Origin: SLFT01 sp964493075
GTDB lineage: Bacteria > Hydrogenedentota > Hydrogenedentia > Hydrogenedentales > CAITNO01
Length of the DNA: 29,960 nucleotides
Assembly: GCA_964493075.1 (NCBI GenBank)
Contig: CAZBNU010000027.1
Location: 1 to 29,960 of the forward strand
Reading direction: 5' to 3'
The notes below the pieces were generated by a model that did no database searches, was not told the origin of the DNA, and saw nothing but the letters and a program-made list of their open reading frames with translations. Positions 8,790 to 17,200 of this stretch are shown piece after piece. Position 1 is the first letter of the stretch. Each line of letters begins with the position of its first letter. The translations under genes and the position numbers were made by a program.

Positions 8790-9554
8790 TCAAAATCGCC
8801 AACGGTAATTGAAGGATAGTGCTGGCCCGTTATACTCGCGGCCATGTTCGGAGAAAAACAGGTACATGGCAACGGCGCTGATGCTGGAATTCTTTCCCGC
8901 AGGCAGCTCTACGCCTACACGGGGGCTGCACATAAACATGTGGTGGTCTTCCTTATCCACCTGCCGCAGCACCGTGCCCACCAGGGGCAGCGCGAAGTAG
9001 CCTTCGCCCTTGGCACGCACCCAGGTATACCCGGAGGCAACCGCCAGATAAGGTTTTGCTCCGGCAATGGCTGCACGCACCCAGTCGCCGCCGCGCTTGT
9101 CTTCTACGCTACCGTAATCTACTTTTCCCAGGGGATACCAGAACAGTTCCGGTGAAATAAACATGGACGTGCGGGTGAACTGAATGTTCGTACGCAGCGG
9201 ACCGTACTTTTCTCGATTTTTGATGACCCCTTTTGACCCGCCAACCCAGCACATCAGCGTGAGTTTGGGCGATAAGTCACGACCCACGCCCAGGGTGCCG
9301 TCCCACAGGAAGTGTTTTCCGCGCCAGTCAGCAAAGGTGGTCGGTTCTTTCCAGCCAGGCAGCAGGCCAAACACCTTATTGATCTGGTGGTCTATTTTAG
9401 CTTCTGATTCACGCAGCCGAGGGTAGTAGTTGGTGGCGCCGATACCGAAATACCAGCCCGGTTCGTAGGATTCAGCGTTCTTGCTGTTTAATTCGAGGTC
9501 TACAGGCGTATCAAAACCCGCAAGCGCCATAACTGCAACCGCCATAATAATCAT
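8790..9554 (-). CDS. Outer-membrane beta-barrel protein
   Basis: A 254-residue product with alternating polar and aromatic strands (for example GWYFGIGATNYY, KLTLMCWVG, SAVAMYLFF). It ends in RWRF, the C-terminal Phe typical of barrels inserted by the BAM machinery. AAGGACAGAGG precedes the ATG, and the frame is closed by the stop of the upstream dehydrogenase, so no longer N-terminus is possible. The signal-like stretch (MIIMAVAVMALAG) is short and lacks basic residues, which is unusual. It is the last gene of a leftward run, 27 nt after the alcohol dehydrogenase. Function is unknown. A porin-like or small structural barrel is most likely from length and pattern. Confidence 0.75.
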   Translation of the reverse strand: MIIMAVAVMALAGFDTPVDLELNSKNAESYEPGWYFGIGATNYYPRLRESEAKIDHQINKVFGLLPGWKEPTTFADWRGKHFLWDGTLGVGRDLSPKLTLMCWVGGSKGVIKNREKYGPLRTNIQFTRTSMFISPELFWYPLGKVDYGSVEDKRGGDWVRAAIAGAKPYLAVASGYTWVRAKGEGYFALPLVGTVLRQVDKEDHHMFMCSPRVGVELPAGKNSSISAVAMYLFFSEHGREYNGPALSFNYRWRF

Positions 9555-9581
9555 AGGCCTCTGTCCTTCGGTATGAGTTGG

Positions 9582-10697
9582 TTATTCTACCGGAGCAAAC
9601 AATCGGTCAAGTAGACACGCTACATCGTCGGCATTCACCTTGCGCGGATTGGCTTTCGTTGAACCGGAAGCAAGGGTCTCTTCTATTATAGCATCATATC
9701 CATCAACTGTGTGGCCGGAAAAAGGCGACTGCAGCCCCATGCGTGCAAGCAGATCGTTTACATACTGTTCAATATCCATGCCGACGATGGCGTTGAGTTC
9801 CTTGAACTTTTCGGGCACTGCATCCCGGTTGAAGGCGAGTGCATGGGGAAGACACACCGCGCAGGCCAGGCCGTGGGGCACATGGTAACGCGCACCCAGC
9901 GGATGGGCCAACCCATGCACAATACCGAGCCGTGCGTTGGATAGGGCGATACCAGCGAGGTAACTTCCCAGCAGCAGGTCTTCCTGCTTGGATTTATCGC
10001 CGTTATAAACGGCTTCCAGACTGCCATGAATCAAGGCGACGGCTTTCAGGGCAAAGGCATCGGTGATCCAGGTAGCGCCGACGCTGCAATAGGACTCAAT
10101 CGCCTGGGTGAAGGCGTCCATGCCGGATGCAGCGATGACTTCCTGAGGACACCCGTCAAGCAGTTCAGGATCGATCACCACGGTTCGCGCCATGAACGAC
10201 GGATGCCGGATGGATTTCTTTACGCCTGTTTCTGTGTTAGTCAACACAGACACCATGGTGGCTTCGGAGCCTGTTCCTGCTGTGGTGGGTGCTACTACAA
10301 AAGGCATTGACGAAGGCAGAATGGATTCCCCATCGTGATAGGCGGCTACGGGCAGAGGTGCGTGCAACAGGCCCGCACCCGCCTTGGCAAGATCGATCAC
10401 GCTGCCGCCGCCTATGGCCGCCACCCAGTCAGGGTTGTGGTTTCGTGCATCTTCACGAAACATCTCCACCTGATCCAAAGTAGGCTCACCGCCGTGATGT
10501 ACCCACACGAATATTTCGTCCCCTGCGGCCGTACCCTCGAAGATTTGGGGTAGGTGTCCGTTGCGTTCCAAAGAGTGACCGCACAACAGTACGCCGCGGG
10601 TTCCGAACTGCTGGCAGGACTGTATTACCTGCCTTATGACGCCCGCGCCAAAGATTGTTTCCGGAGGTAGTGTCAAGGACTTGGGAAGACAATTCAT
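9582..10697 (-). CDS. Iron-type (group III) alcohol dehydrogenase family protein
   Basis: A 371-residue cytosolic oxidoreductase with the family's two parts: an N-terminal nucleotide-binding half with GGGSVIDLAK (96-105) and PTTAGTGSE (137-145), and a C-terminal helical metal-binding half. By alignment with FucO, the metal ligands would be D194, position 198, H261 and H275. Position 198 is Gln here (GMDAFTQAIE) where FucO has His. The same exchange occurs in other branches of the family, so it signals a different subgroup rather than a dead enzyme, but metal use may differ. The start lies 8 nt after the cupin stop, a tight operon spacing. Likely NAD(P)-dependent reduction or oxidation of a small alcohol/aldehyde or hydroxy-acid; the substrate is unknown. 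Confidence 0.92.
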   Translation of the reverse strand: MNCLPKSLTLPPETIFGAGVIRQVIQSCQQFGTRGVLLCGHSLERNGHLPQIFEGTAAGDEIFVWVHHGGEPTLDQVEMFREDARNHNPDWVAAIGGGSVIDLAKAGAGLLHAPLPVAAYHDGESILPSSMPFVVAPTTAGTGSEATMVSVLTNTETGVKKSIRHPSFMARTVVIDPELLDGCPQEVIAASGMDAFTQAIESYCSVGATWITDAFALKAVALIHGSLEAVYNGDKSKQEDLLLGSYLAGIALSNARLGIVHGLAHPLGARYHVPHGLACAVCLPHALAFNRDAVPEKFKELNAIVGMDIEQYVNDLLARMGLQSPFSGHTVDGYDAIIEETLASGSTKANPRKVNADDVACLLDRLFAPVE

Positions 10698-10705
10698 ATC
10701 AACGC

Positions 10706-11059
10706 CTATTCCGGATAGCAGATAATGATGGCCATCAATTCAAGGACTTCTTCACCATCGTTGTGAATGGCATGAGACGCACCGTTGCCGGTTAATATGG
10801 CATCCCCGGCGGAAACCCGCGTTTTTGTTGTGCCGTCATCCAGCATGCCTGCGCCCCGTGTCACGACATAGATTTCATCTTCCGTGAGGTGTTCATGGGG
10901 ACCAATCCCGGAACCCGGCGGAATAGTCAGCACAGAACACAATCGTACCGGTGCAGTAAAATCCTCTTTTTTGAACATGTGCCGGAACGTGACGCTACCT
11001 GCACCGCCGCGCATATTCTCCCGCACTTCGGTATCCATATCAGCCATTTTACGAATCAT
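10706..11059 (-). CDS. Small cupin-domain protein
   Basis: A single-domain cupin of 117 residues. The start was set at 11059 because AGGAG lies 7 nt upstream; the frame extends further but without a ribosome site. Cupin motif 1 is visible as G-x5-H55-x-H57-x4-E62 with a following G (GPHEHLTEDEIYVVTRG), and motif 2 ends with H96 (GNGASHAIHN), giving the usual 3-His/1-Glu metal site. Such proteins bind a divalent metal and act as small isomerases, dioxygenases or sugar-binding regulators. It is tightly packed between the ELWxxDGT gene (16 nt) and the alcohol dehydrogenase (8 nt), so a joint role with the dehydrogenase is plausible. Confidence 0.9.
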   Translation of the reverse strand: MIRKMADMDTEVRENMRGGAGSVTFRHMFKKEDFTAPVRLCSVLTIPPGSGIGPHEHLTEDEIYVVTRGAGMLDDGTTKTRVSAGDAILTGNGASHAIHNDGEEVLELMAIIICYPE

Positions 11060-11075
11060 GAGGTACTCCTGAAGA

Positions 11076-11333
11076 TTACGAATTTCTTTTGCGTCGCAAA
11101 ACCGCGCCGCCGATGAGGGCAAGCGCTATTGCCCCCGGCCACCACGCCACGGGCATTTGCACGCTGTTTCCGGTAACCGGTATTGTGATAAGAGGTTCAT
11201 CAGGATCATCCGTCTCAATTACAAGGTTCGTTGAGAAGGTGTCTGCTGTTCCGGGATTAAAAATGATTTCGATGGTGCGGGATTCTCCGGGCGCAATCGG
11301 GTCGGGATTCAAAAGCACATCTGAAACCGTGAA
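11076..11333 (-). pseudogene. Severed C-terminal part of the ELWxxDGT protein (choice-of-anchor D domain plus membrane tail)
   Basis: This frame continues directly from the gene at 11334-12842 after one TAA codon, with no frameshift. The segment begins FTVSDVLLNPDPIAPGES and goes on with FNPGTADTFSTNL and ITIPVTGN, the second half of a choice-of-anchor D domain whose first half ends just before the TAA. It finishes with a Pro-rich turn, a hydrophobic helix (WWPGAIALALIGGAVL) and RRKRNS, a typical C-terminal sorting or anchor signal. It has no convincing ribosome site of its own; the first usable start (GTG at 11318) would give a useless half domain. It is therefore either lost by mutation, restored by readthrough, or an assembly error. 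Confidence 0.75.
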
Positions 11334-12842
11334 TTACGCAGCATCACCTCCGGACAGATAAGCGCCCAACCCCACGAAGTTCATTTCCCAGAGGCCCTCG
11401 TTGGTAAGGGTAATGATAATGGGATCGCTGGGGAAGCCGGGTTCGTGACTGCCAAAATCAATGGCGGCGTGGTCCAAAACTGCATCCGGGCAGGTTGCCC
11501 ACAATTCGGTGCCGTGTACCCCGTCGTTGGCGCGGAAAAAGAGGCGTCCACCCACATCAATCATATAGCGTGGGTCGCCATTGGAAACGCCCGGGTTGAT
11601 GTCCGCCACTATCACCGTGCCTGCCTCAGTACCGTCGCTCATCCAAAGTTCATTGCCATTCACGCCGTCTTCGGCGGAAAAGAATATCGTGTCGCCAGTG
11701 TGCGCAAAAAATCCAACATTGGAGGAATCACTGCCCGGATAGATGTCCTTGATCAATTGGGTCGTGGCGTCGGAACCTTCCGTCCTCCACAACTCGATTC
11801 CTGTTCCGGAACCATCATCGCCGCCGAAATAGGCCACGCCGCCGTCCATACCATATATTTCCCAGCCAAGGGTTATGTCGTTACGCAGTCGGTAAGTGCC
11901 CGCCGGTGAACCATCGCTGCGATACAACCCTGCAGGACCAGCGTCCTGAAAGGCGCCAAAATAGGCCAGGGTGCCTGCAGAACGGAGCGGCTGTGGCCAG
12001 GCATCCATATCATCAGGGGGCGGTGAGGCGTTTACCGTTGTATTGATGTTTTTCAACAAGGCAGTACCAGGAACGGTACCATCGGTAGAATAGATTTCAA
12101 CGCCGTACTGATCATCACCGGCAACAAAGAAAACAGTGTTGTTGGCCGCGGTGAGGGGCCAGTCCACCCAGTTGAGTCCCATTGCGCCCGTAAGATTGGT
12201 GGTCGTAATTCCATCGCTGACATACAAATTGTTTTCGGTGTTTTGTCCATGGAAATACAGTTGACCACCCATGTCGCACTGACGGTCGAAATAGGTGCTG
12301 TCTGTTCCGGGGGTAATATCCGCTACCAGTGTCGTTGTGACGCCGTCGGTTTTCCATAGTTCTTTGCCATGATCGCCGGGTTGAGGCGTTACATCGGCGT
12401 CATCCGCGGCAAAAAAGAGGGTATTGCCAATAGCATGCAGATTCGAAGGATTAGAGCCAGAATTGCTATAGGTGTTGATGTCCGCCACCATTTCCGTAGT
12501 CGTACCGTCGCTACGCCATAGCTCCATTCCTGCCCCGCCGCCATCATCCGAACGGAAATATACCCAGCCATTCATGGCGACAATTTCCCAATAGGGGTTC
12601 ATGGAGGATACCATTAAAGTGCCGGTTAACGTGCCGTCGCTTTTCCACAACTGCCGGTTGGCCATGGTTGCTGGCTGGGCGCTGAAAAACAGCACGCCAT
12701 CAAGATCAACCATGAAATCAGGAAAAGAATGATCCCCATCGGGGGCAATATCCTTGACCATACATACCGGCGCTGCCGAGGCAACGGTCGCGCAAAGCAG
12801 CCACGCTGCTACAAAGAGAACAACATACTGGTTCTTAAACAT
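11334..12842 (-). CDS. Secreted ELWxxDGT-repeat protein, prematurely ended
   Basis: A 502-residue product as written. The start at 12842 has AGGAG 9 nt upstream and a good signal peptide (MFKNQYVVLFVAAWLLCATVASA); a longer frame upstream lacks both. About eight repeats follow, each with a (E)LW-x-(S/T)-DG-T core and a V-x-DI-x-PG segment, for example ELWRSDGTTTEMVADIN, ELWKTDGVTTTLVADITPG and ELWMSDGTEAGTVIVADINPG. Repeats of this kind form beta-propeller-like extracellular domains of unknown ligand. The last 45 residues start a choice-of-anchor D domain (AIDFGSHEPGFPSDP...LSGGDAA) that stops halfway at a TAA. The remainder is encoded in the same frame at 11076-11333. Intact, the protein would be surface-anchored. 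Confidence 0.88.
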   Translation of the reverse strand: MFKNQYVVLFVAAWLLCATVASAAPVCMVKDIAPDGDHSFPDFMVDLDGVLFFSAQPATMANRQLWKSDGTLTGTLMVSSMNPYWEIVAMNGWVYFRSDDGGGAGMELWRSDGTTTEMVADINTYSNSGSNPSNLHAIGNTLFFAADDADVTPQPGDHGKELWKTDGVTTTLVADITPGTDSTYFDRQCDMGGQLYFHGQNTENNLYVSDGITTTNLTGAMGLNWVDWPLTAANNTVFFVAGDDQYGVEIYSTDGTVPGTALLKNINTTVNASPPPDDMDAWPQPLRSAGTLAYFGAFQDAGPAGLYRSDGSPAGTYRLRNDITLGWEIYGMDGGVAYFGGDDGSGTGIELWRTEGSDATTQLIKDIYPGSDSSNVGFFAHTGDTIFFSAEDGVNGNELWMSDGTEAGTVIVADINPGVSNGDPRYMIDVGGRLFFRANDGVHGTELWATCPDAVLDHAAIDFGSHEPGFPSDPIIITLTNEGLWEMNFVGLGAYLSGGDAA

Positions 12843-12944
12843 GAGTCCCACTCCTATGCCAGGTTTAATCCTGCGGTTTTGTTCTGCCATTTCTGCACAA
12901 TTTAAGTTTACCGTAGAAGTCAAAAAAAGTCAACAGCCTTAGTG

Positions 12945-13871
12945 TTATTTCGTGATGGTTTCGATTAAATGCACCTTAAAAGCGGCCTCATCCTTCCAGC
13001 CCAGCGCGCAATGCACCGGATGTCCTTTTTCTTGATCAATAACAGTCATTCCCTTGTCATCAACGACCAACGGCAGGGTTTCCATTTCGAGATATTCGTC
13101 TGTATGAATGAGATAGATGGCGACGGTGTCAAACAGTACACTAGTGGAATCTTCGGCGTAGTGTTTGCGGTTGGCCCACGCATCGTAGTTGGCAACAATG
13201 GTTTTTGCTGCCGCAGATTCGGAACCCGTCACCTTCGCGTAATCCTCGCCCTGCAATTGCAGGGTGCCGCAGCTGTCCAGCGGCGCAATGGTGATGTCCC
13301 AGGGTGCGCTGAACACCGCTTTTGAGGATTCCACGTCGCAGACCACGTTCCATTCGGGGGCCGGCTCAGGCTTGCCCCCGTAACCGATGTGGATGCTGCC
13401 CGCCATAAGCACCACCCGCGCCTTTTCGGCAATCCGCGGTTCGCGGCGCAACGCTTCCGCCAGGTTCGTCACCGGCCCGATGGCGCAAATCGTAATCGGT
13501 TTCTCCGCCGCCATCACCATGTCAATCATGGTCTGGACACCATCTTCATGAACAACGCCTTTGTAATCATCCAGCGAATACTCGCCCAGCCATTCCGCCT
13601 GGTTGATGGACTTGTCCGCCGTTTTCTTGCCCATGCCCAGCGGCACATCGGTGCGACCGATGGATTCCAGAATCTTCGCCACCAGCCGCGTTTTCAGCGG
13701 CGTGTTATGTGCCGCCGTGACAATCAGTTTTGTGTTGATCTCCGGCGTGCCCAGCATCTGGCACAACGCCCACGTATCGTCTATATCATCTCCGAGGTCT
13801 GTATCCAGAATCACATCTACTGGCACTGCCGTTGCTGACAACATAATTCCTGTAACTGCTACCCAAAACAT
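12945..13871 (-). CDS. Exported nucleoside hydrolase (IU-preferring type)
   Basis: A 308-residue protein with the signature D23-T-D-L-G-D-D-I-D-D32, the Ca2+-binding cluster of inosine-uridine-preferring nucleoside hydrolases, and later family patterns (ICAIGPVTNLAEAL, VVLMAGSIH, EWNVVCDVESS). The enzyme cleaves the N-glycosidic bond of ribonucleosides or a related ribosyl compound to base and sugar. The 16-residue hydrophobic N-terminus (MFWVAVTGIMLSATA) suggests export, though it has no basic residues. AAGGAG lies 6 nt before the ATG, and no alternative start exists upstream. It is followed 102 nt later by the ELWxxDGT gene, and is divergent from the small exported protein at 13997. Confidence 0.92.
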   Translation of the reverse strand: MFWVAVTGIMLSATAVPVDVILDTDLGDDIDDTWALCQMLGTPEINTKLIVTAAHNTPLKTRLVAKILESIGRTDVPLGMGKKTADKSINQAEWLGEYSLDDYKGVVHEDGVQTMIDMVMAAEKPITICAIGPVTNLAEALRREPRIAEKARVVLMAGSIHIGYGGKPEPAPEWNVVCDVESSKAVFSAPWDITIAPLDSCGTLQLQGEDYAKVTGSESAAAKTIVANYDAWANRKHYAEDSTSVLFDTVAIYLIHTDEYLEMETLPLVVDDKGMTVIDQEKGHPVHCALGWKDEAAFKVHLIETITK

Positions 13872-13996
13872 GGCCGTCTCCTTGTTTGCTTTACCTGTGG
13901 TTCAAAAACCGATACAATAGAAGGGTATTGTTTCCCATAGTGCCGGTGTGATGCAAGAATGTCGACGCCGGGGCGCAACCAGAAGGATACGTTACA

Positions 13997-14299
13997 ATGA
14001 AAAAGAACATTGCTGTAATTACGATGCTGTGCCTGTCTATCTGGGCATGCGCGGAAGATGTTGCCGAACAAAAGGAACTACCGCCCTTNNNNNNNNNNNN
14101 NNNNNNNNNNNNNNNNNNNNNNNNNNNNNNNNNNNNNNNNNNNNNNNNNNNNNNNNNNNNNNNNNNNNNNNNNNNNNNNNNNNNNNNNTTACTTTTTCAA
14201 ACACAAGTGCAAAATATGGTACAATCGTCAGAGGAACTGAGTCGTGGTTTGATTGATTGTTGTCGTCGTATGGGAAATACAGTCGAGGTAGGCCTATGA
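13997..14299 (+). CDS. Exported protein of unknown function, internal part lost in assembly gap
   Basis: The first 30 residues are visible: MKKNIAVITMLCLSIWAC, a signal peptide with a Cys at 18 that could be a lipobox (IWAC) or precede a signal peptidase I site, then AEDVAEQKELPP. After the gap one frame is open for about 36 codons, ending with NTVEVGL and a TGA at 14297-14299 that overlaps the ATG of the histidine kinase (ATGA). That overlap suggests the post-gap frame is the real C-terminus and that the two genes are translationally coupled. The true length is unknown. An exported protein coupled to a membrane sensor kinase could be its periplasmic ligand-binding partner, but this is inference. 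Confidence 0.55.
   Translation: MKKNIAVITMLCLSIWACAEDVAEQKELPPXXXXXXXXXXXXXXXXXXXXXXXXXXXXXXXXXXLLFQTQVQNMVQSSEELSRGLIDCCRRMGNTVEVGL
14089..14188. other. Assembly gap of 100 N
   Basis: Placeholder gap within the small exported gene upstream of the histidine kinase. The missing sequence may hold most of that gene or even a further gene boundary. Confidence 0.98.
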
Positions 14300-17200
14300 A
14301 AACAATAGGATGGTTGTCGCTTAAAACCATCTCGATGACCGTGTTACTCGTCGCATCTTCCTGTGCTTTAATACTTGCGGGCTGGGTGTTTGCAGAATGG
14401 CGCGTGAAGCATGTTGAAGAAGAACTACGGGGGAATATTTTGCGCCAGACGGGCGAACTTGCCAGTATTCTCAATCCTGCGCATGTTGCTGCGCTGTCTT
14501 TTCAATCAGAAGACAAATCCTTGCCTGAGTATGAACGTATCATCGAACAGTTCAAAGCCTATACGCAGGATATGTCTGTCGCGGCAGTTTATGGCTTGGG
14601 TTTGCGCGATAATAAGATTTTATATGGTCCTTCACTTTTTAACGATCCCAGTGATTCTACTGTGCTGGGTGCGCAATTTAAGACGGACGATAAGGACCTG
14701 TACACTCTGATTAAATCAGGCAACCGTACCTTTATTACGAGTGCGGAGCGTCAGGTTATCACTGCCGTGGCGCCTGTATTCGATCCCAAAACCAATGAAG
14801 TGCTTATGGCCGCAGTTTTGGAATTTTCTGCAGTGCAGTGGAAGCAGACTCTTGAAGATGTACGGTATCTGCCTTGGGCCGTTGTATTGGTATTGCTTAC
14901 GCTGCTATTTTTGGGGGCCGGTATCCTTTATTTGCGCACCAGTCTGTTGCCGAATAGATTTCATCATCTGGAAACATTGTTTGCGGCCATTTTTTGCTTT
15001 CTCATTGCTGGCGCCGTCGTCTTCTTCGTTCATGAATCTGAAAATCGGGCACGGCGTGTGCGGTTCATGGAAATGGCGGAATCTGAAACAAAAATAGTTG
15101 AGACTAACCTGCGCGATATTCAGCAAAAAATAACGCAAATAGCGTTGTTCGTTGAAAAAAGCAGTGTTATGACGGCGGACACTTTTTCTGCGTTTTCAGA
15201 ATCGTTACTTCGGGATGATGCCGTAGAATTCTGCTACTTGATAACCAGTTTACAGGCCGATGAAAAGGAAAATCTTGAATTGCGTGCGGCTGAAGAGGGA
15301 ATGGAAGAGTATCGTATTCATCAAGTGGATGAATCGGGAGAAAAAATCCCGGTTTCAGATGCGTCCCAAGTCCTGTATCCCATTTACTATCAGGCGAGAA
15401 CCGCGCCAGGCGCTATGGAGCCAGGCTTTGATATTGGCAGTATACCCGAAGCCAGGGCTGCTCTTCAGGTGGCCGCACGAACAGGTCTGGCAACTGCAGT
15501 TGTTCCGCAACGGGATGAGATTATCAATGCTTCCGGAAAACGTATTTCCGTATTTGCGCCGGTATACGACTCCGATGAGACAGGTGCGCTGTTGCTTCGG
15601 GGATATGTGGGCGTCACTATCCGCTTTGATCTGCTGCTCCAGAATGCCCTCTCTACCATGGCGGAAAATTCTCCTCATATCGCGATGGAGATGTTTTTGC
15701 TGCTGGCCAATGAAGCGCCGCTGCCAATTACGAACGTGGACAAAAGAGCAGACATACAGGCGCCTTCTTTTTCAATACTGCAGGATATGGGCGACAGAAA
15801 TCTTTCATTAAATCATTCACTGTCTGTGTTTTCCTATACCTATGTATTGATGCTGCATCCGACGTCTGATTATTTCCAGGCCTATCCGCTTCGCAATTCT
15901 TACGTTGCGGCCCTTGTCGCCCTTGTAATTTCGATTGTTATTACTGTATTTGTGGGTAGTTTCAGGAATCAGCAGAGCAAGTTGGAATCTCGTATATGGG
16001 AGAGCACCGTAGGGTTGCGAGAAAGCGGCGAAACCTTTCGGCGCTTGTTTGCAGAGTCTACAGACCCCATATTGCTACTTTTGCAGGGGAAAATTGTGGA
16101 CTGCAATAACGCGACTTTGCGGTTGCTGAAGTGTGCCGCCAAGCAGCAGGTAGTGAAGAGACGCCCAGAGGACTTTGCGCCGCCCAAACAGCCGGATGGT
16201 CGCCCATCTCCCTATCTGTTCAAAGAGATGGTGCAATTGTGCGTGCGTAACGGGAATCATTCCTTTGAATTCACTCATGCCAAATCTGATGGCACTCTTG
16301 TGCCCGTCGAAACGATGCTTACCCTCATCACGATTCGTGGTGAAAACCATATCCATGTTGTCTGGCGCGACATTACCGAGCGCAAATTGGCTGAGGAAGC
16401 ATTGCGCAGCAGTGAAGAAAAATACAGAAGTCTCGTAGACAGCATCCCCATTGGCCTTTATCGTTTTACCCCGGCGCCAGAAGAACGCTTCGTCATGGCA
16501 AATAAAGCCATGGTCAAAATCTATGGCGCTGCCTCGGCCGAGGAACTTATGGAAGTATCTGCTGGCGAACTTTATGCCAACCCGCAGGACCGGGAAGTGC
16601 TTTGGCAGGCATTGGAAGAAAATGGATCCATCGAAGGCCATGAAGTACAACTGAAACGTAAGGATGGTTCTATTATCTGGGGATCTATCAGCGGCACAAT
16701 CCTTCGTAATTCAAAAGGTGCAATTGAATACTTTGATGGTTCTGTCATGGACATCACGGAACGCAAGCTGGCGGCGGAAGAACGCATGGAGATGGAGCGC
16801 AGATTGCTTCATTCACAGAAACTGGAGAGTTTGGGCGTACTGGCTGGCGGTATTGCCCATGACTTTAACAATCTGCTGGCGATTGTCCTGGGCAATCTTG
16901 AGTTTGCCGCAGGTGAAATTCACGGGGCGACCCCCATACATGAATGTATCACAAAAGCATCTCTGGCGGCGCGGCGTGCTGCGGCGCTTACCGATCAGAT
17001 GCTTGCTTATTCAGGAAAAGGCCGTTTTGTGATTAAGGCCATGGACCTTAGTGTGGAAGTAGAAGAAAATCTTCAGATATTAAGTTCGTCCATCTCCAAG
17101 GGAGTCAAACTGGATTTGAATCTTCAAGATTCGCTGCCGCCTATTTATGCTGATGAGGGCCAGATACAGCAGGTTGTCATGAATCTGATTACCAATGCCT

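Noticed and set aside
7908..8819. 303-codon plus-strand frame opposite the pseudopilin
   Set aside because: Antisense to a certain pseudopilin gene, and the peptide has no domain-like pattern.
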